The notes under the pieces were generated by a model. That model ran no database searches. It had not been told where the DNA came from and saw only the letters and a program-made list of their open reading frames with translations. This document shows positions 35,371 through 46,891 of a stretch of DNA of 64,000 nt, piece after piece. How positions within the stretch are numbered: position 1 is the first letter of the stretch; every line of letters starts with the position of its first letter. The DNA is taken from positions 122,989,838 to 123,053,837 of the forward strand of contig NC_082687.1 of the NCBI RefSeq assembly GCF_949987515.2. Direction: 5' to 3'. Source of the stretch: Delphinus delphis. Taxonomy: Eukaryota; Chordata; Mammalia; Artiodactyla; Delphinidae. The position numbers and the translations under genes are program-made.

Positions 35371-36261
35371 GTGGTACTTGTCAGAAAAACTATAAGTTCA
35401 GAAAAACTATATTGGGCTGATGGAATTGCCCATTTACTGATGAGTAAATGGTAGTGTCTTTTCCAGGTTTGATGAATAATATAGGGTCATATGGTCCATA
35501 TCTAGGGAGTCCCATGTATATCTGTGGTTGAGAGGCTGAAGCTTTGGAAGTTCAGCACCCCTGGGCTGCTGGGACAGATGATGAATGTTATTTTCCTCTC
35601 AGTCCTTCAAATAAGTCTAGGTCCCTCTTCAAAGATTAGTACACACACACACACTCACACACACACATACACACACAAACACACGTATTTTCTGCAAAAA
35701 CAGTTGGTCCCTTGGGGACAAAGATGAGACATATCTACTACAGGTAAGCAGAGAGATTCCATTGTATTAAAAGTGCTTTATGTTGAAAAATGAAGTGGAA
35801 GCTCTTCAGCTGTTCCTCAGTGTAGGACTGTGCATGCTCTTGGGAAAAAGAGCATTGACTTTAGAAGGAATATACACTGGCTGCCCATAAGAAGTTGCAT
35901 TCATTCATTTCTGCCCCTGAGTATCACTGCATTTGCGCTGCACACGTTTTCCTTTAATGGCATTGAAAAGAGTCAAATATGAAGATTCTGGGGCCTGAAC
36001 CTCAAATCTTGATATTTGAGATACAGGATGGGAGCTGAGGGACCTTGCGAGTTTGGAGGATGCAAGAAAGTCACAGAAAGCTCATCAGAAAATGCTTTGT
36101 GGCCATGTAGAGTGGAAGATGAGATTAAGATGATCCAAGAAGTTGGTGCTTTACCCCAAGAGTCTTTCAAACAAGCTCCAGAATTTGGGCTGTAGAAAGC
36201 CATGTGAGTGCTAGTATAAGATCTGCCTGCCTCTGGGGCAACCATGAAGCCTATAGTTTGT
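35371..36261. other. unassigned sequence with (CA)n
   Basis: No gene or named repeat was recognised, apart from the microsatellite listed next. Confidence 0.4.
35641..35684. repeat. (CA)n microsatellite
   Basis: An imperfect AC dinucleotide tract with T and A interruptions, about 44 bp long. Confidence 0.9.
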
Positions 36262-36358
36262 GTATTTTTATCTTAAAAATTGTTTTTGTTGTTGAGCTAC
36301 AGTGGATGTACAATATTACATGGGTTTCAGGTGTGCGATGTGGTGATTCACAATTTTT
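36262..36358 (-). mobile_element. cetartiodactyl L1 3' end, antisense (left part)
   Basis: 'gttgttgagctacagtggat', 'gtacaatattacatgggttt' and 'caggtgtgcgatgtggtgat' match the reverse complement of an L1 3'UTR. The same element resumes at 36563 after a SINE insertion. Confidence 0.8.
36344..36358. repeat. target-site duplication, left copy (15 bp)
   Basis: The sequence tgattcacaattttt is repeated exactly at 36563-36577. The left copy runs into the T-rich end of the SINE. Confidence 0.9.
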
Positions 36359-36562
36359 TTTTTTTTTTTTTTGCAGTACGCGGGCTTCTCTGTTGTGGCC
36401 TCTCCCGTTGCGGAGCACAGGCTCCGGACGCGCAGGCTCAGCGGCCATGGCTCACAGGCCCAGCCACTCCACAGCATGTGGGATCTTCTCAGACCGGGGC
36501 ACGAACCCACGTCCCCTGCATCAGCAGGCGGACTGTCAACCACTGCGCCACCAGGGAAGCCC
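36359..36562 (-). mobile_element. CHR SINE, antisense
   Basis: A T-rich start (A tail on the minus strand) is followed by the full CHR body in reverse, ending in 'ccaccagggaagccc' at 36562. The tRNA-derived head contains the internal Pol III A and B box regions. The element sits inside an L1 3' fragment with a perfect 15-bp duplication, so it is younger than that L1. Apparent open frames across it (up to 134 codons) recur in every CHR copy and are not genes. Confidence 0.95.
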
Positions 36563-36635
36563 TGATTCACAATTTTTGAAGGTTATACGTTGTTTATACT
36601 TATTGTAGGATGTTGGCTATACTCCCCCTACTACA
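36563..36635 (-). mobile_element. cetartiodactyl L1 3' end, antisense (right part)
   Basis: 'tatacttattgtaggatgtt' and 'ggctatactccccctac' continue the reverse-complement L1 3'UTR that starts at 36262. Confidence 0.75.
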
Positions 36636-36689
36636 CACACACAAAAACTATGAGAGAGGTGAAAAGAATGGTTAATTTGGAGGTACACT

Positions 36690-36870
36690 AATGGGAAAGG
36701 AGCACAAGGAGCCTGCTTGGATGATGGAAATGTTTATATCTTGATCTGGATCATGTTTAAACAGGTAAATTCTTGTATAAAATACATCAATCTTTGTACT
36801 TAAGATTTGTGTACCTTACTGTAAGTTATAGTTTAATTTAAAAAACAGTAATAATAATAAAAACAAAATC
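36690..36870 (+). mobile_element. ancient L1 (L1M-type) 3' terminus
   Basis: 'gggaaaggagcacaaggagc', 'gatggaaatgtttatatctt', 'gatctggatcatg', 'tacttaagatttgtgtacct' and a terminal 'tttaatttaaaaaac' match the 3'UTR end of old L1 elements. Confidence 0.8.
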
Positions 36871-37205
36871 TGCCAAAAACATTTAGGAGATGTTGGGAGA
36901 AATTAGAACACACAAAATTAATGGTATTAATGAATAACAAATACCACTGAGATATAATAAGAGTATTTGCAGTTTTATATAAAGTATCCGTATCTTTTAG
37001 AGATGCATATTGAAGTACTGTATGTACTGCAGAAAAGATATAATCCCTGAGATCTTTTTAAAATAAACTAACAGGTGTTGGTATAACTTAAACAAGACTG
37101 GTAATATTTGATAATTGTTGAATCTGGGATGATGAGTACATTGGTTTAATTATATAATTCTCTCTACTTATGTCTATGTACGTTTTCAATAATAAAAGTT
37201 TATTT
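36871..37205 (+). mobile_element. second ancient L1 3' terminus
   Basis: 'agagatgcatattgaagtac', 'gatataatccctgagatctt', 'gataattgttgaatctggga' and 'attctctctacttatgtcta' up to 'caataataaaag' follow the L1M 3'UTR order. It is a separate copy placed directly behind the previous one. Confidence 0.8.
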
Positions 37206-37370
37206 TTTAAGGGACTGTTTAGTTCAGATTTCCATGCTCAGAATATTAACTTCTGGGCTTTTTCCCAAAATGGATTGGTGCAGTCCCTCCACCTTCCATG
37301 CTGTGCCTCTCTAGTTAGTAGTAGTAACAGCTGTTGCTTATTGACTCTTAGCAATCACCAGGCTCCAATA
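37206..37370. other. unassigned sequence
   Basis: Nothing was recognised. Confidence 0.3.
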
Positions 37371-37377
37371 TAAATAA

Positions 37378-37415
37378 ATATATATGATATATATATATAT
37401 ATATATCATATATAT
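37378..37415. repeat. 38-bp perfect AT palindrome
   Basis: An alternating AT tract containing GAT on the left and ATC on the right, placed symmetrically about position 37396.5. Every position from 37378 to 37415 pairs with its mirror, so it can extrude as a cruciform. Confidence 0.9.
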
Positions 37416-38867
37416 AATAAAGTTTAAATTAATAAATACATAAATTAAGTTCTTGTCTCTCTTTTTCGAATTAGCTAAAAGGAAGTCAGACTTTATATTT
37501 AAAAAAAAATATCTGAATCTTGTGAGGGTTGACACAACGGGATTGGGAGCATTGAAAACATCCAAAAGCTATTTGATTGATTTAATGGTTAAAAGTCAGG
37601 GTTTACCCCGGGAAAAGATTGGAAAAGTTGGGAGAGAAGAGTAGGAAAAACTAGAGCCAGCAGTAGCCAGTGGATTCAAGGCAGAGAATTGTAGAGTCTG
37701 GGAAAGAAGACAGGAATTGGGGCCAACCAGCCTGCTGGGCTGTGTGAGAGGGATTGGGGAAAATGTTTCTACAAAAATTTTGTTCTGTATCATGAATGAA
37801 ACCTCTCTTGAGCTTTGCTTTGCCTTGCAGTAGATTTTAAAATTTACTTTGGAGGAAGAAAAAAAAAAGTGTTGGTCCATACACAATATATTTATTTATT
37901 TACATTTCCAAGCAAGTATATTAAAGTCTCTGATAAGTCCTAATAGAAAACAACACTCAAAAAAATTTTAACCCAGAAATACCAGAATTATTTTTCCACC
38001 CATCCCTGAACATCCACACTCACTTTTGGCCCCTATGATCATCTTCTAAGTCTAGCACTTGGAACACTGTTTGGAAGTGTTTCCTCAGATTTACTATTCA
38101 ATTCATGTGTGCTTTGGTTCAAAACCTCCCTCTGCCTGTTGCCAGGACTCTGCCTGATCTTCCCTCTCCTGATCTGCAGCTAGCCTGTGACTATCCAAGT
38201 CCTGCTTAAAAAGCAAACTTTTCTCTTATATTTTTAACAGTCATATTTTCAAATATCCTATTTTATGTTCTTATTTTTATTTTGTATCAGTACATATTCC
38301 AATTAAATTACCTTTCTGGTGAGTTTCAATTCTGAAATACCATGGTTTTTTTGATTTTGTGGAAAAGAGTTGTTTCATAGGATAAAAATGACGCAGGAGG
38401 AGAACGCTCCACGGAACTAATATTTCTAAGGGAGAATTGAAAGTCTTTCCTTTTATAGAATAAAAAACATGCTATTACAATAGATTTATAACTCAAGTAA
38501 TTGTGGGTCTGCCTTACTCTAGATCACCTTAGTAAATTATTTTTAAAATAGCACTAAGACAGCTGGTGCTATGTCATTCAGGAAGCTGGAATAACACTTT
38601 GGGGACTTAATGGCCTCTGCTCAATCACATGGATGCCCTGATCACAAACAATATTTGGTGGCAAAGGTCCATAGTCACAAGAATCATGCTAATCCTTTCA
38701 TAGTTTCAGGGTGATTTCTGTTCTGTAAGCTGAACTTACCTGGATATTTCAGTTAGGTCCTTTTTTACAAGACTCCATGGAAAGATTTAATAATAGGAAA
38801 ATGTAGAGAGTGAACATATTTTACTAAACTGGAAAAGGCCAGAAAACTGCCTTGAAAGAGTTCCTTA
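37416..38867. other. unassigned sequence
   Basis: No gene or confident repeat was identified. Open frames are under 100 codons. An A8 run lies near 37860. Confidence 0.4.
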
Positions 38868-39262
38868 ATATAAAAAAATGGAGAGAAAGACAAATATATG
38901 ATATCGCTTATATATGGAATCTAAAAAAATGATACAAATGAGCTTATTTACAAAACAGAAATAGAGTCACAGATGTAGAAAACAAACTTATGGTTACAGG
39001 GGCTAGGGAGTGGGGAGGGAGGGATAATTGAGAGATTGCGATTGACATGTACACACTACTGTATATAAAATAGATGACTAATGTGGACCTACTGTATAGC
39101 ACAGGGAACTCTAATCAATACTCTGCAATGACTTATGTGGGAAAAGAATTTTAAAAAGGGGGATATAGGTATATGTATAACTGATTCAATTTGCTGTATG
39201 TCTGAAACTAACACCACATAGTAAATCAACTGTACTCCACTAGAAAATTTTTTTAAATAGGG
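38868..39262 (+). mobile_element. 5'-truncated L1 3' end
   Basis: 'ttatatatggaatctaaaaa', 'caaaacagaaatagagtcac', 'acttatggttacaggggcta', 'gggaggga', 'actgtatagcacagggaact' and 'tttgctgtatgtctgaaact' follow the 3' end of a cetartiodactyl L1 subfamily. This subfamily differs in its 3'UTR from the copies at 12.9 and 21.3 kb. It ends in a degraded A-rich tail. No clear target-site duplication is visible. Confidence 0.9.
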
Positions 39263-39357
39263 AAAAGTATTTTAGAACCACAGAATTGACCCATTCACTT
39301 AGACTTTATTTTCTGCCTTGTATTAGTACTTATATTTTCACACATGGTTTTTCACTT

Positions 39358-39462
39358 TCCTCATTAAACTGTAATAACCTGAGAATAGGAACCATATTTG
39401 ATATGGCTTTGCATTCATTGAATTGTCCAAAGCAGGGTGCAGTTACCTTGAAACATAGTTAA
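39358..39462 (+). mobile_element. possible L2 LINE 3' fragment
   Basis: 'aaactgtaataacctgagaa' followed by 'taggaaccatatttgatat' and 'aagcagggtgcagttacctt' follows the L2 pattern 'actgtaagctccttgagggc', 'agggacc...', 'cagtgcctggcac'. It is diverged. Confidence 0.5.
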
Positions 39463-40063
39463 TATCTGGGAGAATGAAGATGAGTTTCAAAAGTCAAGAA
39501 AAATCAGCAGTGTACCTAATGTCCAAGGAATTATAAGACAGATATCAGACAAAAGGTGCACTAGGAGGAATATAATGAAGAGCCTAAAAGACAGGAAAGT
39601 GACTGTAAAGCATTAAAAGAGAGGCTTTGGGTTTGAACAAAAGAGTATAGTGGCTTCAATAAAAGTAGTTTAACTGGAGTTGGGAAATAAAAAATATATA
39701 CTCAAGTTCGAGATCAGGATAATGTGACAGGGAGAAAACAGATGATTATTCAATAATTTTTATCAGAAAAAAATACAATAAAGGTTAATAAAATGAGATT
39801 ATTGAATAAGATATTGAGAAATTAAGTATGTCAGAACCTGAATACTTGGTGCTATTTAGAAGAAAAGGGGAAGAAACTGATGAGAAAATTTTGAAGTTAT
39901 TATAAGAACAATTTTGATCATTGGAGATTATAAATAAAATTCAGAAGGTATTGAAGTTTAAAGTCAGCAGTGGATAGTCTATCTTTCTGAGTTTGCAAAA
40001 GAGAGAGGTGCAGTTATCGTTTGGAGTAGAAATTTGAGTTTTTTGGTATAATAAACTTATATC
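39463..40063. other. unassigned AT-rich sequence
   Basis: No gene or named repeat was recognised. Confidence 0.4.
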
Positions 40064-40177
40064 AAACTTCAATCTAAAAACAGCATTGACAATCACATTG
40101 CATTTTGAGGGAATTATAATAAACTTCAATCTAAAAACAGCATTGGCAATCACATTGCATTTTGAGGTAATTAAAAC
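40064..40177. repeat. 57-bp tandem duplication (2 copies)
   Basis: Units at 40064-40120 and 40121-40177 start with aaacttcaatctaaaaacag and differ at only two positions. The minus-strand 83-codon frame across them (39941-40192) gains its internal repetition from this duplication and is not evidence of a gene. Confidence 0.95.
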
Positions 40178-40774
40178 CAGCCATTCCCACAAAATTCTTT
40201 ACCCATTATCCCATTATATAATTGACTTCTTCCTTAACTTAGCTTGAAGTTCTTTACATTAGAGTCACTTCTTCAAATAAGACAAGAAAACTAGAGAAAA
40301 TTTTTGAAGGCTTCATTTACAAAGCACATAATTTACAAGGGCACAATGCTTTCTCTGAATTTCCTCCAAATGTATTTATGCAAGATATCTATTATTTTAT
40401 TTGCTAATCTTGAGATATTAATTATACTCTTCTCTTTCCAACAATAATTTATTTTGACTAAAGTTGATGTTGAAGTCTAGAAAGAAAGTAGAATGAGAAA
40501 AGATGAAAGTTGAGATATTTGAGTTATTGATTAATTAATCTTGGTTGAACTAGAGATAGCTTTAGAATTTAATATAAGGCTTAGAGTAGGGGGGTGATTT
40601 GCAAGAAAAAACAAAAATAATTGAACATAAGATTATGGCATGAATAGAAGGAATCCATATTGGATTCAGCAAAAATCGTACTGACAAACTTATATCTAAC
40701 AACAGTTAACATTACACTGATATGCACAGTCTACCTCCTATCTCCAGGAAAGCGTTTTCCTTACCATCAAACAA
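40178..40774. other. unassigned AT-rich sequence
   Basis: No gene or named repeat was recognised. Confidence 0.4.
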
Positions 40775-40782
40775 TAGGACTT

Positions 40783-40957
40783 CGTTTTTTGGGTTTTTAA
40801 AAACATCTTTATTGGAGTATAATTGCTTTACAATGGTGTGTTAGTTTCTGCTTTATAACAAAGTGAATCAGTTACACATATACATATGTTCCCATATCTC
40901 TTCCCTCTACATCTCCCTCCATCCCACCCTCCCTATCCCACCCCTCTAGGTGGTCAC
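40783..40957 (-). mobile_element. short L1 3' end insertion, antisense
   Basis: A T-rich start is followed by 'acatctttattggagtataa', 'gctttacaatggtgtgttag', 'tatcccacccctctaggtgg' and the rest of the reversed 3'UTR. This is the same subfamily as the L1 at 21-27 kb. The duplication taggactt flanks it at 40775-40782 and 40958-40965. The guanine-run tract appears here as its C-rich complement. Confidence 0.9.
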
Positions 40958-40965
40958 TAGGACTT

Positions 40966-41289
40966 TGTTTTGACAAACATGACACCACCACGTTTCTGCA
41001 CTCAGTCTGAAGGAAGCGTCTGATCGATCGTTATTTTCTCTTCCAGAATGATATACTTGTGCCTGGACAGAGCTAGTATTTCTATAAGGAATTTTAGGAA
41101 TGGATGTGAAAAGAAAGAAAACGAAAAAATAAAACAACGATTTTAGAAAATAACGCAGAATTCCATATTCTAGTATCATTTGTATCTTTTTATACTTATA
41201 TTAAAAATTTTTTACTTCTTACACAATATTTTATCATTCTAATAGGATTATCTTGCTATGTTCATTTATTAATAGTTACTTGAGCTATT
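40966..41289. other. unassigned sequence
   Basis: Nothing was recognised. Confidence 0.35.
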
Positions 41290-41299
41290 AAAATATAAC
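41290..41299. repeat. target-site duplication, left copy (10 bp)
   Basis: The sequence aaaatataac is repeated exactly at 41641-41650. Confidence 0.85.
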
Positions 41300-41640
41300 A
41301 TTGCTTCCCCCCCCTTGGTGTCCATACTTTTGTTCTCTACATCTGTGTCTCAATTTCTGCCCTGCAAACCGGTTCATCTGTACCATTTTTCTAGGTTCCA
41401 CATATATGCATTAATATACAATATTTGTTTTTCTCTTTCTGACTTACTTCACTCTGTGTGATAGTCTCTAGATTCATCCACGTCTCTACAAATGACCCAA
41501 TTTCATCAGCTGGTGGGGGGCAGGGGAGCTGCTGTGATGAATTGAGAGATTGGGATTTACATATATGCACTAATATGTATAAAATGGATAACTAGTAAGA
41601 ACCTGCTGTATAAATAAATAAATAAAATAAAAAATTCAAA
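41300..41640 (+). mobile_element. L1 3' end with internal inversion (twin-primed)
   Basis: Between the 10-bp duplications, the left part (about 41300-41510) is antisense L1 ('ttttgttctctacatctgtg', 'tctgacttacttcactctgt'). The right part (about 41525-41640) is sense L1 3'UTR ('attgagagattgggatttac', 'gataactagtaagaacctgc') ending in a taaa/aaaat tail. The inverted segment corresponds to L1 sequence just upstream of the sense segment. This is the arrangement expected from twin priming. Confidence 0.9.
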
Positions 41641-41650
41641 AAAATATAAC

Positions 41651-43310
41651 TTTGATCATTTATTTCTCTATTGTAAGTTAATGAAACCACTAACATTTCT
41701 GATTAAAATGCAACATTTTTGGAGGGACATTCACTGTATACATTGGATAATTTTACAGAATTAGTCTTTGGATATTTTACAGTAGTCATAATAAAACAAT
41801 TTAGTTACTTAGGAACGTGTTTCTTATAATTAAATACAACACATTCAGTAAAGTTTAATAAATGTTAACAATTTTGAATTTTCATTTTCTTTTCATTGCC
41901 AAGATTTTAAACCTCTATTCTGAAGCAAGTTATTAGTGTTGGATATTAATTAAATATTGCTCTTTGATAGAATATTAAGAAAACTATTATCAGTAACCAG
42001 CTCATTTTAAATAATTATTGCACAAAAATAAGGTATTTCACTTTCAGGAGGTGTTTGTCAAAATTTATAGTATAGTCACATGCTTTTTAAAAATTCCAGT
42101 AAGTAGCACTTGCATTTGAAATGTATCACTTGGTCCAAAGATTAACATTTCATCCAACTTAAGTGAAACAGAGGTTTGAAAAATAGAGACATGAATGTAC
42201 CAGTAGGTTTCTTGTTTTCTTTAGCTCTGCCCTCTAGGCTTCTCACTGTGGCCCTAGGCTCAGGCCCAGTCCTTTTGCCATCCACCTCAGTACCTACACC
42301 TCTTCCCACAGCCCTGATACAACAGTTCAACATCATTAGCTTAAATCCTACGTTTGGTGTGCTGTCCTGGGTGTTCAACTAATGAGGACACATATAAAAT
42401 GTCTAAAATTCAACTAATTACCTTCCTCCTGAAGACACAAATAAGTCTTGCCACTGCTTAAATTTCTAAAAAAAAAAAATTCCAATAAATATTTATAAAG
42501 TCTTGCTACTTTGGTGCAAGTTGTGGTACTTCATGTGCAAAGAAGGACACATAACTATGGCTTGAAGGAAATGAAAGCCTACCCCCAGGAGGCTGAAGTT
42601 GTGTTGGATGGTCTACCTAGGGGAAATAAAGGAACAGCACAGTTTTCAGGTAAATATTACAACTACAACTTTATTTTTATTTAAAAGAATGGTAACGGAG
42701 TCTATAAAAAGTTGCTAAAGGCACTATTTCCATGGTAAGAAAAAATATATATAAATAATAATCTCCATGGAAGGAGATTCTAAATAAGCAGCCAAAAATT
42801 AACAAAATACTATGTTTCTATTTTCAAAGTATTTCATGTCAGGAAAGTCCCAAACTGTCACTCTTCAGGATTATCTACTTTTTAAATTGTCATTTAATAG
42901 CAAAGAAATGCCTTTTGTGGGTTCTTGGTTTTAGGAAGATATCTTACAACCAATCCTTCTCCAGAAACACCCTCACATCCAGAGCCATGTAAATGTTCTA
43001 ACAGAGTATCCTTTCAAAATAGAGATACAAATATTTATAGCTTATTCCAAACACAGATAACAAACATAACTACATATTTTTATGTGAGTTGAGGAGGCAT
43101 TTTTCTTCCAATGAAGAAGATATAAAAATATGAATTAATTTTTTTTAAGAAAACTCAAAATAATTTATTTTCTTGAATAAAAAATTCATATTAGATCTTA
43201 CAAATAAACACAAACTCTGCTACCTAATTTCCTAATATTTTCCTTGTCAATCTCATTGTGAAATCATTCAAGGATTTGGAGATCTTTTTATCTAAAGTAT
43301 AGAGAGGCCA
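41651..43310. other. unassigned AT-rich sequence
   Basis: No gene or named repeat was recognised over about 1.7 kb. Overlapping frames at 42142-42382 on both strands have no recognisable product. Confidence 0.4.
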
Positions 43311-43450
43311 GCAGTGTGAGAGTCATCTGGGTGCTTATTACAAATGCAGAATCTTAGGTCTTAACTCAGAGAGACTGAATTAGACTTTGCTTTTAACAAT
43401 CCTCTGGAGATCAGAATGAACATTAAGCGTGAGAAGTGATGATGTAGATC
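43311..43450. mobile_element. hAT-Charlie-type non-autonomous DNA transposon relic (MER5-like)
   Basis: 'gagagtcatctgggtgctta' with 'caaatgcagaatcttagg', 'actcagagagactgaattag' and 'ttttaacaatcctctggaga' matches the small hAT elements whose termini read 'cagtggttctcaa'. The terminal repeats are eroded. Confidence 0.65.
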
Positions 43451-45056
43451 ATAGTGGTAGTCGTAAGAAAGAATAAATCTGGTTGGGATAATTTAAAAAC
43501 TTGATTAGGAAAGTGGATTTCAGACAAAATTGTTGGACATAGTCATTTCTTGGAGATACATCACTTAATTTTGGCTTAAGTCATATAACTTAACTGCCTT
43601 CACAATGTTACCATACTACTTATGTTGTAAATATTTCCTACATTATTTGGCTTTCATTTTTTTCATATGGGAGGTTGGAAAAACACAAATTACCTTTCAA
43701 GCATTTCTACACTATATTGTGCTGAAGTATTATGAGATAATAATTGTGAAGAATATCAGGAATCTTAGATAAAAGTGGTCTTAAATTTTTTGTTTGTTAG
43801 CCTTCAGTAATTAGGTAAGACAGTTGTACCACTAGAGCATTGTGGAAAGGCACTAACTGGGAGAAATGTGTGTTATCACCTCTTTTATTTTTATTATGTT
43901 CAATTTCACCCTTGCCCTTCAGCCTCCACTCTGAAGAATATACACAATTCCTCCAAAAGATTAACTATTATTATTGTCCTTTGTTAACACATTTTTATAG
44001 TTACAGACGTGGAGTTATGTACACATTGGTAGGAGACCAAATAAATGTTCACCTCAAACCCTTTCCTAGCCTCAAATGCACAGCACTGCAATGTACTGCA
44101 ATGTAATGTAATTTCCAACTCTTTGATCAGTTCTGTGTAATCCCAAGAAAAAATTGCTTTCTCAGCTTTGGATATCCTGACTTTAAAATCTCCTTCAGTC
44201 TCTTGCCAGTTCTAAACTGGAATAGGTTTGACTGTGAGTGACATGAGTGAGAGGTGACTGATCTCTGCCACCCATCATTTTGAAGGTTGCAAAATTAACT
44301 CACTTTCGCTTTGTCAGTGTAGACGGAAAGAATGAGAGTAAGTCACAAAAATATGCATTATTTCATTATATAGCTTGTTAATTAAGCTCACCTCTATTTT
44401 CTGTTTGTAAAGATATCTGATAGCCATTTCTGTTAAGAGCAGTCCCAGTTTTCATTAGTGAGTTTTGCAGCTGCTTGGAGTTCCTGGCAGGCAACACCAT
44501 TTAAGCTTGTGTAAGTCTAAAATGTTTTCCCTAACGTTTCAGTTCATATTGAAAACAGACACACACTCTTGAATGTTTAAAGCAGAATTGTTTCTGGCCA
44601 AATTTTCAGCGTCAACACAAAATACTGTAGAAGAAATTACATTTTAGTTTTCTTTCTTTTTTTTCTTTTTTGAGGATTTAAAAAATCAAGAGAAAAATAG
44701 AGGAAGAAAGAGATGAAGGAAAAAGAGAAGAAAGAAAAGAAAACCCACTATGTGTTTTAATCCAAGTTTAATAGATTAATTCTAAGGAAATAATAAAAAT
44801 CTATTAAGTTTTCCCGAGGAAGTTAATAGAAGTTGAATGCTTAAAGAGACTTGCTTCTAAGAATGTGGAACAAGCAAAACTTTTAGAGAGACAAGTTAAT
44901 CCTTAAATAACATAATTCACTCTCTAGTGTCTAAGTGATTAATCAAAGAATATCATTTCAATGATTTTCTTCATTGAAAAATTAGAATGGATTGACTATC
45001 AAGAACAGCAGAAAAAAACTGATCTTAAAACTACCTCACGATTACCTATATCATTG
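43451..45056. other. unassigned sequence with pyrimidine and purine tracts
   Basis: No gene was recognised. A T/C-rich tract at 44643-44672 is followed by a GA-rich tract at 44690-44745. A 10-bp duplication (actgcaatgt) lies at 44087-44106. Confidence 0.4.
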
Positions 45057-45058
45057 TA

Positions 45059-45293
45059 CAACTGATCCTTAAACAATGTGAGGGTTGGAGATGCCAACCC
45101 TCTGTGCAGTGGAAAATCCAAGTAACTTAGAGTCGGCTCTCCATATACATGGTTCCTTCATAACGGGGGTTTCATGTCTTGGATTCAACCAATGATGGAT
45201 CATGTAGCCCTACAGTATTTATAGAATGAAAAAAGAAATCTGTGTATAAGTGGACCCCTGCAGTTCAAACCCATATTGTTCAAAGGCCAACTG
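45059..45293. mobile_element. Tigger-type (Tc1/mariner) MITE relic
   Basis: The left end 'caactgatccttaaacaat' and the right end, read in reverse as 'cagttggcctttgaacaat', form matching terminal inverted repeats. The internal blocks 'ataagtggacccctgcagtt' and 'caaacccatattgtt' are those of a common Tigger family. A TA dinucleotide precedes the left end, as expected for this superfamily. Confidence 0.8.
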
Positions 45294-46529
45294 TCTGCAA
45301 CTAAATTATGATGGGAACCCTTTAGTTTTTAAGAGTAGTTTTAAGATGATAACAGAATAGTTGTTTTTCAGATGAAGTTATATTTGTATACATCATGCCT
45401 CTTAATAAAATTACCTTGGAATGAAGGAATTTAATTGTTTAAAGGTATGGAAATGCATATTCAGGAAAGAACAGAAAAGAGGAATGTTTTACAAAGAGGA
45501 AAAAATATTCTTCTTGAAGACAAATACAATTTCTAAAAATTTTATATTTGAAATTTTCTTGCATTATACTCAAAAAGATTTGTGTCATAAAGCTTGTTAA
45601 TATTTCATAATAAAATGATTCCCTTTAAAGAACGTTAGTAATATCCCAAACCATGTAGTAAGAGGGTTTCTCCTTAGTATCAGAAAATATAAAATCTTGT
45701 TTATATAGGCAGTTGGCTTTTGGAAACAAGAGTTAATCTTTCCTATTGTTTTGAAAAATTTCTCTCTTTAATTGTTTTAATAGAATGATGTAGTTGGCAA
45801 TTTAGAATATACATTTTTTCTTTTAAAACATAAAGTGATAATTTGTTATGAAAATGTAATGAATATGAAATGACAAGGCAAATGAAGAACTGGTACAAGT
45901 GATACCCAGTTAAGCCCATGAAAATGGCCAAACTTACATTTGATGAATGTAAAAATGATGAAAGACATTGAGTAATGGTCACATTCACATTTGGATTCTA
46001 GGACTTAAATATGTGGATGTTGGCGGGGGAAAGAGAAGCTGATCAGTAACAAACTATAAAGCTAGAATGGGTAAGAATATTACACCTTCAGTAAAAGGGG
46101 AGCAAGAAAATATCTGCCTGTTGTCAAAATGAGACCAAAAGAAGCCCTGTTTTCTCTGTTGTGCTCTGAGTGGAACGTTTTGTTGTTGCCATCATCATCA
46201 TCATTACCATTTATCACCATGCTCCATATTTTGTCATCATAGGCCTGCTCCCAGATAGACCAGGAACTCTAATTTATATTATCCCCACACACACCAACAC
46301 ATTTTGGGAAAACCCAAACCAAGAAATACTATTGAAGTATTTCTAGGTTTGCAGTGTCCCTTGATGCTAGAAAGAAACAAACCTAAGATTTGCCTGAGGA
46401 AAGTGTGCTCAGCTGTGGTCCCTTGAGATTGCCACATGTTAAATTCTCGATGTTTAAAATTTAGATCAATTACATATGAACAGAAAAAAATATATATATA
46501 AATGGACCACAATGAGAGAAAATCAATAG
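45294..46529. other. unassigned sequence
   Basis: No gene or named repeat was recognised, apart from a short (CAT)n run at about 46191-46206. Confidence 0.4.
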
Positions 46530-46890
46530 AAGAAGAAGAAGCTTATTTAAACCATCCTTAGGAGAAAGTGAAATTATGAGATACAGGATACAAAGTAGGT
46601 CTACATGAAGCAATTTAAAGAGATAAAATATGAAGTCAATAAGCACTGTAGAGGGACAACCAAAATGACCAGGGATGATAGAAAATAAGTCAAAAAGAAT
46701 TCCTAGGAAAAAAAAAAATCTTGCAAAGAATGGGAGAAAGGACAAATGATGTACAACTGAAGAGAGAATTAATAACCTGAAAATTAAAGCTGAAGGAATT
46801 CCCCAGTATTCAACACAGAAAACTAAAGAAACAGAAAACATAAAAGAGATGTTGAGACATGGAATATAGAATGACAAGGTCTACTGAGAT
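46530..46890 (+). mobile_element. ancient L1, ORF1 region (part 1)
   Basis: The blocks 'aaaatgaccagggatgatag', 'agagagaattaataacctga', 'gctgaaggaattccccagta' and 'gagacatggaatatagaatg' with 'acaaggtct' follow the coiled-coil part of ORF1 in old L1 elements. It breaks off exactly where the next LTR-like element starts and resumes near 47815. Confidence 0.75.
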
Positions 46891-46891
46891 A

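Noticed and set aside
36204..36608. Several open frames of 60-134 codons on both strands around 36.2-36.6, 48.0-48.3, 52.6-52.9, 56.7-57.0 and 58.7-59.0 kb with very similar translations
   Set aside because: All lie across CHR SINE copies. The shared GC-rich SINE body lacks stops in several frames, which creates matching but meaningless proteins.
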